DNA of 64,000 nucleotides from Channallabes apus (taxonomy: Eukaryota > Chordata > Actinopteri > Siluriformes > Clariidae): positions 12,509,315-12,573,314 of the forward strand of contig CM060115.1 of the NCBI GenBank assembly GCA_030522415.1. The letters run 5' to 3'. Position 1 is the first letter of the stretch. Each line of letters opens with the position of its first letter. A program made the position numbers and the translations under genes. The notes beneath the pieces are model-generated. The model was not told the DNA's origin. It made no database searches and saw only the letters and a list, made by a program, of their open reading frames with translations. Below, piece by piece: positions 11,301 to 21,959 of this stretch.

Positions 11301-11763
11301 TGCGTAATAATTTGGAACGCGGTGTAGTAGTATCTTCTTCTTTTTTTTTCAGGTATGGTTCAAGAACAGGCGTGCAAAGTTCCGCAAGGGACAGCGATTC
11401 ACTCCTCTACCGAGGAAAAAGACTCTAGAGAATCCCAAACAAACCAAAACTGAGCTTGAAGAAGAAGGGAAACACCCCAAGCAAGAAACGGTCCCTTCGG
11501 ACCTCAGCGCTAGTCGTGTCATAGACGACACGGCACGTTTCCAGTTTCCGTCTGGGCTGAGTTCTCCGTCCTCTCTCCAGCCGTTTGTTTATGGAGAACA
11601 ACACAAGCATCCAAGCCTTCTCTCCACTGCTCTGCCTTTTCCCTCTTCCTTCTTACCCTTCGCCCAGCCTCAGAGCAGTGCAACAGACGTCACGTCGATA
11701 CATAAATGCAGAAGCCTTGAGCTACACATTAAATCCATGGCGCATCCATGTCTGGACTTGTAG
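7437..11763 (+). CDS. dmbx: Dmbx-family K50 paired-type homeobox protein (3 coding exons, 234 aa)
   Basis: Join 7437-7554, 9184-9359 and 11353-11763; all junctions are GT/AG and keep frame. The product should be a nuclear DNA-binding transcription factor. Residues 53-112 form a homeodomain with W100, F101, K102 and N103 (homeodomain positions 48-51). Lysine at position 50 predicts TAATCC-type binding. As I recall Dmbx1, the start (MNS, then LHQQ) and the segment [15 protein letters not shown] just before the homeodomain match that family, as does [11 protein letters not shown]. The last 23 residues (212-234, from TSI) look like a decayed OAR motif. Dmbx1 is about 380 aa, so this protein is much shorter after the homeodomain. 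A Tc1/mariner relic lies in intron 2. An upstream non-coding exon is possible. Dmbx1 acts in midbrain and diencephalon development; the same role here is inference. It may be a separate paralogue rather than dmbx1a or dmbx1b. Confidence 0.85.
7555..8131. other. Intron 1 of the Dmbx-family gene, AT-rich part
   Basis: AT-rich with T and A homopolymers (about 7764-7778 and 7962-7976). No further exon or known repeat is seen before the SINE. Confidence 0.5.
8144..8485 (-). mobile_element. tRNA-derived-type SINE, 5'-truncated, with target duplication
   Basis: Read on the minus strand it runs from a GTTAGCACTG head through a box-B-like GGTTCGATTCC to an ATGAATGAAT tail. It is flanked by a perfect 12-bp direct repeat, ATATTTAATATT (8132-8143 and 8486-8497), the signature of retrotransposition. 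The body includes an expanded CA run (about 8269-8302). The same family recurs at 14619-14921 (+), 57392-57632 (-) and, as fragments, at 13555-13860 and 60484-60768. Confidence 0.85.
8500..9183. other. Remainder of intron 1 of the Dmbx-family gene
   Basis: AT-rich with no recognised element. It ends in the acceptor TGTGCATTTCAG at 9183. Confidence 0.5.
9184..9359 (+). CDS. dmbx: Dmbx-family gene, coding exon 2 (most of homeodomain)
   Basis: It completes codon 40 (Glu) and encodes residues 40-98: the LILEARDGG segment and homeodomain helices 1 and 2 into helix 3. It ends with the codons for ARVQ at a CAG|GTGAGA donor. The homeodomain split after ARVQ is the usual intron position in paired-type genes. 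Confidence 0.9.
9360..9931. other. Intron 2 of the Dmbx-family gene, left part
   Basis: No exon or recognised repeat is seen between the donor and the transposon. The open frame at 9702-10070 runs into the transposon and has no family features. Confidence 0.4.
9934..11324 (+). mobile_element. Tc1/mariner-type transposon, inactive copy
   Basis: The ends are inverted repeats: CACCGCGTTCCAAATTATTA at the left and its complement, with one mismatch, at the right, flanked by TA on both sides (9932-9933 and 11325-11326). TA duplication is characteristic of Tc1/mariner. The interior holds a damaged + strand transposase. The element lies wholly within intron 2 of the Dmbx-family gene, in the same orientation. 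Confidence 0.9.
10177..11133 (+). pseudogene. Tc1/mariner transposase, broken
   Basis: An N-terminal helix-turn-helix region ([13 protein letters not shown] near 10240) is followed by remnants of the DDE domain: FTDE near 10575, HDNAPS near 10850 and DLNPTENL near 10950-10970. The frame is interrupted by stops (for example near 10463 and 10566), frameshifts near 10620-10790 and a small deletion directly after DLNPTENL, where tryptophan and the following residues are missing. It cannot encode an active enzyme. Confidence 0.85.
11353..11763 (+). CDS. dmbx: Dmbx-family gene, coding exon 3 (homeodomain end and C-terminus)
   Basis: After a T-rich acceptor (TTTTTTTTTCAG) it encodes [12 protein letters not shown], completing the homeodomain, then a Lys/Glu-rich linker and a Ser/Pro/Phe-rich region, and stops at TAG 11761-11763. 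The final 23 codons start with TSI and keep spaced L, K, A and LDL positions like the OAR motif that ends Dmbx1. The usual long Ala-rich Dmbx1 middle region is absent. Confidence 0.85.
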   Translation, partial: VWFKNRRAKFRKGQRFTPLPRKKTLENPKQTKTELEEEGKHPKQETVPSDLSASRVIDDTARFQFPSGLSSPSSLQPFVYGEQHKHPSLLSTALPFPSSFLPFAQPQSSATDVTSIHKCRSLELHIKSMAHPCLDL

Positions 11764-12160
11764 CTGCACCTCCCAAAAAAAGAAAAAAAAAAAAAAAAAA
11801 GAAAACCCTAAACCTTGCTGAACCAGTTATCGGCGCGACCAGAGGAACAGGTGCTCCTGGGTCGGACTGCAACCCGATAGAAAGTTCACATTAGGCTTGT
11901 AGTGTTTTTAACCGCTGTTGAACGACCCTTTGACTCCAGTGTTTATAGATCTGCCAAGGGTTTTTTTTTTTTTAAAAAGCACTTTTTATAATTTTACACA
12001 AAGATTCATTGTAGGTTTAACATCTTGTTGTTGCATTGTGCCTGGAAAGTATTGGCACCATTAGAAAACTGGTGTAACTAGATGTAATGTTTGCCTGGGC
12101 ATGTAATAACCAGAGGTATTGTGTTCATGAAATAAAGTTTACTCAAGTCCAAATCCTGGC
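11764..12160 (+). other. dmbx: 3' UTR of the Dmbx-family gene (inferred)
   Basis: From the stop codon to just past the AATAAA at 12131-12136. It contains an A-rich tract near 11776-11800 and a T tract near 11961-11973. The extent is inferred from the polyadenylation signal. Confidence 0.5.
12131..12136 (+). terminator. Polyadenylation signal AATAAA
   Basis: First canonical AATAAA after the Dmbx-family stop codon, about 370 bp downstream. A real transcript end has not been shown. Confidence 0.5.
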
Positions 12161-12594
12161 CATGTACAGGTACTAATCAGTGGATGATTTTTTTTTTTCT
12201 TTCTGAATTTAACCTGCACACTACAGCACATGAATCCACTTTGTTATTCCTATATATGGAGTTACTCCGATGACTGATATTCCTATTGTGTGCTGACGCA
12301 CAAAAAGGCGAGCATGACAACGCACGCGAACTCCTCCTGCGTCACCGGGTGACTGGACACCATGACATCATCAGGGGCGGGTCAAGAGTGGGGAAAAAAA
12401 GATGACACCATAGAGAGGATCATTCTTTTTTTTTTTTTCCAGGCACTCATTTCATCCATATGACACTAATTGCAGTTTTCATGCTGCATCCAGAAAAACA
12501 AAATCTAGGAACATGATCAACCATGAAACATGGATTTAAAAAAAGAGGATAATTTATTGAGATTGCTCATTCTTTTTGAATCACTCACAGTAGT

Positions 12595-12952
12595 ATTAAA
12601 TTTGAATTTTATTTGTCACATACACAACCATGCACAGTATGATACGCAGTGAAATGCTTATCCGACCTAAAAAGATTGATCTACTGTACAGTATAATGAA
12701 ATAAATTGCACTAGACAGTACAATAAAAAAATATATAAGTTTTTAATTAAAGTAAAATACGAATAAATATGCAAGAAATGTATGCAAAAATGACATTTAC
12801 AAAAGTTACCAAACTAAAATAAAATTAAAATAGAATTGCATAAATTGTGCAGGATTTACAGACTTATCAAGGTGTCGCCCTCATGGACCATCCAATCCGC
12901 ACAGCAACTTGGTACAGATTTTATGCCGGATTCCTTTCCAGGCGCAACCCTC

Positions 12953-12984
<32 letters not shown>

Positions 12985-13130
12985 TAATTCCAGGCTTGGT
13001 AACGGCACTGCATCCAGTGGCTGGGGCTTGGCCATTGAGTGGGAATTGAACCCAGGCCCTCCACATGGTGGGCGAGAAACCTACCAGCATGAAGGGAACA
13101 TGGAGTATGAAATGGAATGGTACTGATACT
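12595..13130. repeat. Interspersed repeat fragments (teleost type)
   Basis: The start (TTTGTCACATACACA, then a GCAGTGAAATGCTT block) and the later part (GGTGTCGCCCTCATGG to CTCCACATGGTGGGCGAGAA) look like repeats scattered widely in fish genomes. An interior T homopolymer covers 12957-12980. The open frames on both strands here are repeat translations. The family name is not assigned. Confidence 0.5.
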
Positions 13131-13139
13131 GTGTGTGTG

Positions 13140-13550
13140 TTAGCAAAGGTGTGGTTGATATTAGTATAAGTATATAAGTTATCCACCATTTATTTACAAA
13201 TTGATGCATTTTAATGGCTCGATCAAATAAACCACACCCTTAGTTCATAGTGACATCATAGTGACAGGTTTAACCTTTTTCAGCTTATACTTGCTGTGGA
13301 TTATGGATATAAAAATCCATGCATGTTAAAGAAAAAAAACATCATAAAATGAAAACACACTATTTTAAGAACTAATGCTAAAAAAAAAAAAGAAAAAATT
13401 CTAAAAGTGTTTTGAGCTCAAAATACTCTGCATTTGAAAAAAACTTTGAAATGTGACCTCAACGGTTTCAATTTTGGCAACTATCACCAGATCACAAGAG
13501 CAGCTAAACAACATTATTAATTCTTAAATGTAGACTTTAAGTTATTCTAC
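13140..13550. other. Unassigned intergenic sequence
   Basis: AT-rich sequence with A homopolymers. Nothing is recognised. Confidence 0.4.
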
Positions 13551-13554
13551 TTGA

Positions 13555-13860
13555 AAAGCACTGCTTGCATGGCCGCTGTAGCGATGCAGCAGGTAGTCTC
13601 GCTTGCTGCCTCACAACTCCAGGGACACCAGGTCAATCTTGAGCTCAGGTTACTGTCTGGAAGAAGTTTTGCATGTCGTCCTCATCGGTTCTCTTCCTGG
13701 TTCTTTGACATCTTATCCCTCCCCAAAAAAAAAAAAAAACATGCCAGGAGGTGGACTTTCAGGAGGTGTGTAATGGCGCTATTTGTGAATGAGTGTGTGT
13801 GTGTGTGGACCATAAAAGAGCAGGTAATCAACATGAGTGACATGACTGAATGAATGTGGG
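13555..13860 (+). repeat. Decayed SINE-like repeat
   Basis: It begins with a GCAGCAGGTAGTCTCG / CAACTCCAGGGACACC block like the head of fish tRNA-type SINEs and ends with a GTGTG run and a TGAATGAATG tail. The middle is eroded and contains an A homopolymer. It is related in layout to the copies at 8144 and 14619. Confidence 0.5.
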
Positions 13861-14159
13861 TGCTGGTGTTGCTGCTGCTTCCACCTATAGAGGGAGCCCT
13901 GCGCCACTCTTCACTATTACACCATTCCCAAATTTTAGAACCCTTAAATGTGGGACTGTAAGAGCGCCATCAATCGGCCCTTTTTTTTAGGAACTGAGGA
14001 CGAAGCTTAATTATCCAATGAACCGGCATTAAATTATTGTTTTTTTGAAAAATCATTGTCATTGGAATATTTGTAATGTGGACAGTAGTGAGAAACACCG
14101 CCAAGAACCTGGTCCAAAGAACAGGTTCCAAGTAGAATGAGGAGGAGACTTGGATGCAG

Positions 14160-14274
14160 TGATGGATTCCAGAAACCCTGGGTTCTGGGTTTTACACGTT
14201 CTCCCCCAGGTCCGTGTGGGTTTCCTTTAGCTCCCTGCTCAAAACCATGCCAATACATAGGGTAGTAGTTGTAA

Positions 14275-14314
<40 letters not shown>

Positions 14315-14410
14315 TGTGGACACCCTATCCAGAGTGTATTTTTTTCTACAGTACCTCATACCAATGTGTTCTCCTCGTGCTTGGTGGGTTTCCTTTGGGT
14401 ACTAGAGGAA
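14160..14410 (+). repeat. Very decayed SINE-like repeat with (GT)n
   Basis: The pieces ACGTTCTCCC, TGGGTTTCCTT and ACACCCTATCCAGAG, followed by TTCTCCTCGTGCTTGGTGGG, echo the body of the same SINE family out of order. A (GT)n microsatellite of about 34 bp lies at 14278-14312. Confidence 0.4.
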
Positions 14411-14618
14411 AAAGATACGTACTGTATGTAGGTTGCAGATTGGTGTCCCCAAGTGTGTGAAAGACAATTAGGTGTCAAGCTGGCAACTCGACCCCTTAAG
14501 TACCTGCCAACGGATATATCTCCATGGTGGGAGTATCTGTCGCCCGAGGATGATTTGGATGGAACAAAAATACCAAAGGATCTACAATATATTTATTTTA
14601 TAACTTTGTTTTTTTTTT

Positions 14619-14921
14619 GCCTGATGGCGTAGTGGTCAGCACTGTGGTCTCGCACCTCCAGGGCGGAGGGTTCGATTCCTGCTTTGGGTCTCATGTGCGT
14701 CTTCTATCCGTGCTTGGTGGGTTTACTCCGGGCACTCCGGTTTCCTCCCACAGTCCAAAGACATTAGTGTTCCCAAATTGCCTGAAGTGTGTGTGTGCAT
14801 CCAGTGATGGATTGGCAACCTGTCCAGTGTCCACATGTCCAAAGTCTCCTGGAATAGGCTCCAGGGCCCCCGTGACCCCGTACATGGGATTAAACGGTAT
14901 AGAAAATGAATGCATGAATTA
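14619..14921 (+). mobile_element. tRNA-derived-type SINE, near full length
   Basis: The head carries box-A-like GCGTAGTGGTCAGC (14627-14640) and box-B-like GGTTCGATTCC (14669-14679), as in RNA polymerase III promoters of tRNA origin. The body contains GTGCTTGGTGGGTTTACTCC, CGGTTTCCTCCCACAGTCCA and GATGGATTGGCAACCTGTCC blocks, and the tail is AATGAATGCATGAATTAATG. Substitutions throughout suggest an old copy. Confidence 0.75.
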
Positions 14922-15199
14922 ATGTTTTTTGTTTTTTTTTTACATTCAACTCCACTTTGCTCATGGTGATTGCTCATAGGTGTGTGTTCTCATGTGTAGG
15001 ATATGTATCAACTTGTCAAAAAAACCAAAACAAAGCCAAAGTTTTCTCATTACTATGCAACAGAACATGCAAAAGCCTGCTTATTTCTTTGGGTTGTGTG
15101 TAATAGAAACATATTGGTAGGAGCAGGACTGTGCATTCTCTTCAAGTCCGGATGTGTGTGTGTTTGCTCTCAAAGTGTGATGGGGAGTGACTGACTCTA

Positions 15200-15351
15200 C
15201 TGACGCCTCTTCAGCAGGCTTAAAGAGACAACAGCGACTTCGCGCTTAGCGTAGCCGCTGTGGGGATTTAAAAATAAACTAAAAAACACAATTTAAAGCC
15301 ACGAACACGGGAATATATGGGCTTTCGACACCCAGACCCGAACCTTAAGGT
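15200..15351 (+). other. csnk1g2: Candidate non-coding first exon of csnk1g2
   Basis: A GC-richer block ending in CTTAAG|GTAAAC, a good donor, is the best candidate for a leader exon splicing to the acceptor at 24676. The following 250 bp hold several CCAAT or inverted CCAAT boxes (about 15512, 15547 and 15579) and could belong to the same promoter region. No transcript evidence is available; this is inference from position and splice motif. Confidence 0.3.
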
Positions 15352-15359
15352 AAACCCGG

Positions 15360-16670
15360 TTTTGTTCTATGCATTTCCTAAAGCCTACTACACAAGAAAA
15401 TACTTCCATCGAAATGTTAGCAAGTTAGCTAGCTAGCTCGATTAGCTTAAGTGGTTATAAACTAGCGCTATACAACGAGCAAAGCAACCTTCCCTCCACC
15501 TCCTTGCCTGGGATTGGCTAGTTCTACTCGGAATATGTTCTCTCGACCAATCAAACGCGGTTAGCCGATATGACTAGCCAATCATGGCATAGCAGGCGGG
15601 ACTTCCAGCGACATAGCAGCTTAGCTGCTATTTCGAGCCCTATATATATACTGTATAGATAATAAATATATATATTTTAGCTAGCATGCTATGTAGTAAG
15701 TTTTATGTGGTTTTGGTTACGTATTTTTTGTTCTTTTCCGTTTCTAAATGAATAAGGATTTGGATATAATTCACAAGAACGGACGTTCGAAGGAGATAAA
15801 TATGTTTAAGAGTTAAGAGGTAATTTTTATTTCTGGAAAATTCGTTCAGGTAGCTGTTGCTAGGCTAGCCAGCGCTAAGGTAACTAGAATGACAAGCCCA
15901 CTCTTTTAAGTTAGCAAGCTAATGGAATCCCTGATCATGTAGATATAAAGACGTCGTTTTATCATACGGATTTAATTTTAAAGAAGTGAATATTATGTTT
16001 GCAGTGTTTGCTGTTTAATTACACAGAAGCCGTAATAACTTGCTCTGGTGTCAATTGAGGTGTAAAACCATTACCAACTTAATCATTCGTCATCTTCCTG
16101 TGTTAAATAGTGTGTTAATGATCTTAGCATTTGTTGAAAATGTTAAACATGTTGCTAGTTTTGATAGCCAACAAGCTAAGTGTTCTCTTCCCAGCAGTCC
16201 TTCCTGGGGTTGAGTCTTTTTAAGCAACACAATTGTTTTGTTTTGTTTAACACTTGTAGGTGTGGAGGAAAATCTCAAATACTTTTTTTTTTTTTTTTTT
16301 TTTTTTACATTTATCTATTTGTTTAATGCCAAGCTGATTTACAGCATAGAAACATGCATGTTTGAGCAATCACATTAAACAAATTCATATCTCTTTAATC
16401 CAGCTTATCATCTAGGCAAGTCCGATGCATTTCTACACACCACAAAGAAACAAAAATATGTCAGATTTAATAGCAAGATCATTATTTATATATATACACA
16501 ACAATAAAACTTTGATTAACTTGTATCCTCATGCTGTAAGACTTGTTATTCCTGAAATAACCTAGGTAGTTCCTTGATAGCTAAAGCTGTTTTACAGCCC
16601 TGATAATTAAATAAGTAATTGTTTGTCTTTTTATATTTAATTTGTAAATCTAAAAATCAGTATTACAACG
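15360..16670. other. Possible csnk1g2 leader intron, GCTAGC-rich start
   Basis: CCAAT-like motifs and short GCTAGC words occur early on. A T homopolymer lies at about 16280-16305. No exon is recognised. Confidence 0.35.
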
Positions 16671-16671
16671 T

Positions 16672-16800
16672 TTAGTCAAGTCAAATAGGGTTTTATTGTA
16701 ATTTCAGCCATATACAACTTCCTACAGGACCAAGGTGCTACATACAGTACAACATAAATTACCGCCACAAATTAACAAAACTAGCTAAGAACTATTAGAG
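16672..16800. repeat. Interspersed repeat fragment
   Basis: GTTTTATTGTAATTTCAGCC, then ATATACAACTTCC and GACCAAGGTGCTACATACAG match the feel of a repeat common in fish (TTTATTGTCATTTCAGCCATATAC-like). The family is not assigned. Confidence 0.5.
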
Positions 16801-16809
16801 ACGAGAAAC

Positions 16810-19225
16810 AATATTTAATGTTTAACTCTCATGATTGACATTTAAAAATTGTTTGTACGTTAGGGCGTAATCAAGTCATTTGTGCTTGCTGGAAAGTCCA
16901 GTTTTATCGACAGCTATACAGACTCTGATGGGATTAAAACACGTGAACGTAAAGTACGTGTTCATTTATGTATTTTTAAGCTTTGACTGAAATCAGGGCA
17001 GAACTTCTTTTCTGTTAATAGTGAATGAATCCTGGCTGGCTACACTGGATGTTTTTCTTCCTTGTTAGACTAGTTAGTCGACACAAACGGGCGGCTTGAG
17101 CCACGCTTCGAGACGACTCCTGGTTCAGTACTTTGGTGCACGATGTAAAAAGAAATAATAAAAATTCACATGCCATGTAACCTGATTGGTCGCCTTACTT
17201 CCTCGTTGTACTTGCACCATGCCAGGGGCATCGGTATACCCTTCACATTGCACTTTAAATCTGCACGCACTGTAGGGATGTATGGAATTGCAAACCAAGG
17301 CATGGAGCAAAGTCAGTTCTCATAGAAAAAGGAAGCCAGAAATGGATCTAAGCACATATAGGAGTGCAGTCAGTTTATGGTGCTGCTCCACACATGTAGA
17401 TTTACATTTAGTTTGAATCAAACCTTAGGGTGTTTTCATCCTCAGCATTGTTTTTAGTCCGGTGAGAGCACAGCAGTCATTTCAGGTTTGATGGCGTCTC
17501 TGTCTGCTTCTGATTAAACTCGAGGGCGGTGATTAAGTGAGGCGAGTCTGAATCAGTGCAGCAGACATGTTAAGGGTTGTAGTGTTTTGTTTTTGAATCC
17601 TAACTTAACTGGTGAGTTTTTCATTTTTGATTAGCCGTGACTGAACCAACCGTTTCCGTGCCGAGTGCACAAGCTTCTGAGTGGTGCAACAGAAATGCAT
17701 TATGGCGTTACGTTATCAGACATCGGGGACGTTAAAAAACCTCCAATCAACCTTTTTCTCCAAACTCTATGAGCAAATTAGTTTAAAAATCCACTCACTA
17801 GACACACTTGCATCAGTCCCAAAACGCGTTAGAAGCTGCGTGTGCCTGCGATTCACAATCGCCTGACACACACGCAAGACTTTGGAGTCATTTGAGGCAG
17901 TAAAATGTCTGTTTCTTTATAATCCTACAGGTGGAACACCTTAAACTATTCCCACATTGGCATCCCATGTGATAGGAGTGAATTATTCGCCAAGTTTGTT
18001 TAGTAATAATAATTATGACAGGTGACCGAGATACATGCAGTGAAAATTTTGTTTTTTGTTAAAATTAATTTAAGCTAAATGTTAAACTCTTGTCTTTTGA
18101 ATTTAGTTTGTGTTGTTTAACAGCTGCAGTTGTTTTTTAAGTGAGAAAACGTGTTTAAATCATTTGTGAAGCTGAGCTATAGAACTTTTGAGTTATAACA
18201 TCTTTTAAGATTCAAAGTCTTAATTGTTACTAAATATCAACTGAATATTGAATCAGGATATCTATAAAATTGTTATACTTGCAGGATCATACTTTTAATC
18301 GGCACCTGGTTATCGTGATGTCGTATCGGGTGGTGACTGCGGATTCCCAACAAATGAACGTAGAAGTTTAATGAATACAAGTTAAAAGTGGCAGTTTCGC
18401 TTTAATTCAGATTTAGCCAAAGGCCTAACACTTGTGAAAGCTTCCCGATGGTTAATCTGGAGTCTTTAAATTAATCAGATTTAGTTGTGTTGTGATTTTT
18501 GACTGCATTCAGCCTTTCTTTCTTTAACACTGCCATTCTCTTCTCCAAAATGCGCACATGAGGTGTTTCAATATGCAATGTTTTGTTTGCTTTAAAAAAA
18601 AAAAAAAAAAAGTGGTGGGCAAGAAGTGCAAAACAAAATAATAAAACCAAAAACAACATAAATCTGTAAACAAAATAAAAAATCTGAAAATACAACGACA
18701 ATTCGGACAAATCGGAAAAGGTAGGTATAGTTTACGAATGAAAGTCTTACTCCTGATTGGATAAAGACCTCTGTCTCTCAAGAGTACAGGAAGTCTAAAT
18801 TGTCCTCACCATATTATACCCCAACCCTCCTCGAGGCTCCAGTGTTTTCCGCTACCTCTTATAAACATTTCTATACACTGTAATGAGAGGTTTGTACATG
18901 ACGGCATGAAATAAAACCAGCCTTTTTTAAAACAGGAATTAATTACAGGCAACTGCTACAGCTCGAAGTGGGGAACCGAAGAGACGAAGAATCGTTAGAG
19001 TAATCTTTTTTTTCTTTTTTTTTTTTTTATGAAATACACGGTCACTCAAAAGGTTAAGTCATGAATGTAAATATGCAAAGTGGTGTCTGTTTAATTAAGC
19101 ACAATGCAAATTGTTTATTAGGTATATGTATATTTTACCGTTATCTAAGAAATACTTGTGTGTCGCCATGGTTTCGATTCGCGCCCGTGTAGAGCCGGGC
19201 TGCCCCCCCCCCCCCCCCCCTCCAC
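16810..19225. other. Unassigned sequence
   Basis: No exon, RNA gene or clear mobile element is recognised. The open frames are short. A homopolymer lies near 18593-18611, and a C homopolymer at 19203-19220 closes the stretch. Confidence 0.35.
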
Positions 19226-19460
19226 ATCTCAATCGAGCTCTTGCAGAGAAGCTACTTCGTCTCTCCTGTCATTCATGACTGGCGTTTGGCGAACGAGCGC
19301 AACAGACGCCTGACATTTCGGCGCCCGGAGTGTGTCTGTGTGCTTGATAGATTGTCAAAAAAAAACAGCAGGGGAAATAATTACCTCGAAATTTGTCTTA
19401 ATTGCCGTATGACAGAACAAAGTCATTTTGTCATTGATAAATATTTCAGAGGCTTAGAGT
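19226..19460. promoter_or_regulatory. Candidate conserved non-coding block
   Basis: Non-repetitive sequence with TAATTAC and CTTAATTG homeobox-like cores, ACAAAG (Sox/Tcf-like) and TGACAG in about 100 bp (19375-19440). It resembles a developmental enhancer in composition. Regulatory function, and which gene it would serve, are inferences. Confidence 0.25.
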
Positions 19461-19479
19461 GACGTATAGCTATAGTACG

Positions 19480-20235
19480 TGTATGCACATACACTCCTCT
19501 TTAAAAGTATTGGACCGGCAAGACTAATCCTTCTGTTTTTGCTATACAATAAAGAGATCAAACTATAATTATAAGACGAGAGATCAGATTTTCCATCATT
19601 GTGATCACCGAAGTGATGCATTCTCCTTTTGTGATGCTTTCGCAAGCTGGTAATGCAGCTCGTTTCAGTTGGTGTTTGTTTTTGGGGGTTTCTTCCTTCA
19701 AGCTTCTCTTCAGGAGGTGAAATCCTGCTCAGTTGTGTTCGATCCAGGTCTGGTGATTGATTTGACTTCTTTTCAGTCCTTTTCCTGTGTCTGCAGTGTA
19801 TCTTTGGGCCAAATAAATAAATAAATTTCACTAAATGATAGACAGAATGTCTCCCTGCTACCGTCAAGCCATGGAAGCCTACCTTCGTCAGTCTAGACTG
19901 CAATAAGCCTGTATGTTTTTCGACTGTGAGCAGATCCTGTCTCTCTCCACACGTTAACTTTTCTACCACTTTGACATCAGGGAGTCTTTGTTCCAGGATC
20001 GTTGTTTATCCTTTCTGCTTTTCTCATTAAAAAAAAAATTGCTCCTCTTCTCTCCAAAAGGTAGCTCTCAGGTCTTCATGGTGGTTTATCTACAAATGCA
20101 GTTTTCAAAGAAGAAACCCCGGGCTCAAAGCAAACACCTGTTGTTCCAATAGTTTTGCTAGCTTACCACGAAAAAAAAAATGTAGATATAAATAACTGGA
20201 AATTAAAGCTGAAAATCTCGTTACACGTCTTGTAC
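19480..20235 (-). mobile_element. Tc1-like transposon relic
   Basis: The left end (AAAAGTATTGGACCGGCAAG, then GACGAGAGATCAGA) and right end (CTGTTGTTCCAATAGTTTTG, then TAAATAACTGGAAATTAAAG) resemble the two ends of a Tc1-like family I recall as widespread in fish genomes. The interior reads as the C-terminal part of a transposase on the minus strand, with an SPDL-like remnant (PDLDRTQ) in a frame of about 170 codons. Internal deletion and substitutions make it inactive. Confidence 0.6.
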
Positions 20236-20339
20236 AGGACCGTTCGAGGACTTTCGGAAGAAACTTTACTTTTCCTTTTGTCTGACGTTTGCAACCTCTG
20301 ATAAGGCGGCGAGGCCTAACCCTGGTCTCCATCGATTAT

Positions 20340-21640
20340 TCGCCGCGAGATTGAATCTGCGTCACGAGTTTGAAGAGTTCCTACATTACCCGTTTCACTT
20401 CTTTTCTTCAGGAGTCAAACGCTGGAGGATGTAGAGATGCGTCTGTAATTATAGACCAGTTAAAACCAGATTTTTAGATCAGTAAAAAGGACACGCTCAC
20501 CCTGACGCCAATGTTAAATCTAATGGTATATTGGTATAACGATAACTACACATCTCCACTCAACACACGAGTTATGAATCTTCACATTGTGTGTGTGCGT
20601 AACGACGACACATATTTATCAGGAAGAAAATAAAATTAAACATAATAGGAAAACATTTGACAAGTCATGAAATAACATGAACAGAGCTCGAGTTGCAAAT
20701 TTCAAGTTAACTCCTTTTATTTCTATTTTTGATTAAATGTAAATAACACATGCGTGTATTTCCCTGCGTTCAGGTCACACTGTGTTCACACGTTCACTTA
20801 TTTACTTGAGAACAACCCCAGATGCCATTTCAGTCACTCTCTGTTCTTACACTCGCGCTGTGTAACGCAATCAGTCCACCTGTTAGACCAGAGATTAGCA
20901 AATGGTCGTCTCAAACTCAATCACTTCTCTCATCTCTCTTCCTCATTTACGCCGTTCCGCTGTCACTCACGTGACGTGTAACAAGGAAGCAAAACAAGAC
21001 CTAAACAAGTTAATCAGTTTACCTGGCGGATATCTTTTGTGACAAACTGTTTTTTTTTTTTTCCTTCGCTCACCTAAACTCGCACTAAACACCCGCTCGC
21101 TCAATTCCAACCAATTATAGGCAGGAGGAGGGACAGGACTGTACCTGTCAATCAGAACCTGTGGGTTTGGGCGTATCTTTTGCCAGCCCGTTTCTGATTG
21201 GCTCCTTCACATGGTCTCTGTCCCTCAATGCTCATGTCAATTCATTACATTGTTTTCTGGTTTCTTCTGCTTGGATTTATCAGCGCATGTGTTAGTTTAT
21301 ATCAATATTATTTTTGTCAGCAGAAGGTAAATGTCTAACGCACACAAACACACACTCGCACTAAAAACTAAATATCTTTAAATATGAGTTTATATCTCTT
21401 ATTGTGATATAACTCACTGTACTGGTTAAATAAACCTGAGACCCCAAGAACAGATCGAAAGCTAACGTACCTAGAGTTATACTAGGAGTGTGTTAAGACC
21501 AACAATAAAATCTTTAAAAACAATACATTTCTATACTGTAAAATATGTATTTAATTTTAAACCATCTAACAATCTGACGTTTACCTTATGCTGATTTAAG
21601 TTTTTAAGCTTTATTCACTTTAAGGCTTCTGAAATAAGGC
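20340..21640. other. Unassigned sequence
   Basis: No exon or known repeat is recognised. Confidence 0.35.
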
Positions 21641-21800
21641 TAGGGAAGTTAATTTGTATATCACATTTCATACACAATGACAATTCAAAGTGCTTTACAT
21701 AAAGGGGAAGAAGATGATCATAAAATTAAATAGAAAATAATAGCAATAAAACATTTAAAATCAAAATATAACGGTCAAAGATATAAGAAAATGCAAGGAA
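21641..21800. repeat. LINE-tail-like interspersed repeat
   Basis: GTATATCACATTTCATACAC followed by CAATTCAAAGTGCTTTACAT is a phrase seen in many fish repeats, probably a LINE 3' end. No coding part is attached. Confidence 0.5.
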
Positions 21801-21959
21801 AAGCTAAAGTAAGGAAAAGGGACCTTTTTTTTTTTGTTGTTGTAAGAAATTAAAGTCCTGTGTAGACATTTTTTATTTATTTTTTTATTTTTTTTCTCGT
21901 TTTTTTTATTTTTTATTCCAATTCCTCAAGTGCAATAAATATTTTTGGTTGAAAATTGG

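Noticed and set aside
14619..14700. Possible functional tRNA gene
   Set aside because: Boxes A and B are present but no cloverleaf can be drawn, and the sequence continues into a SINE body.
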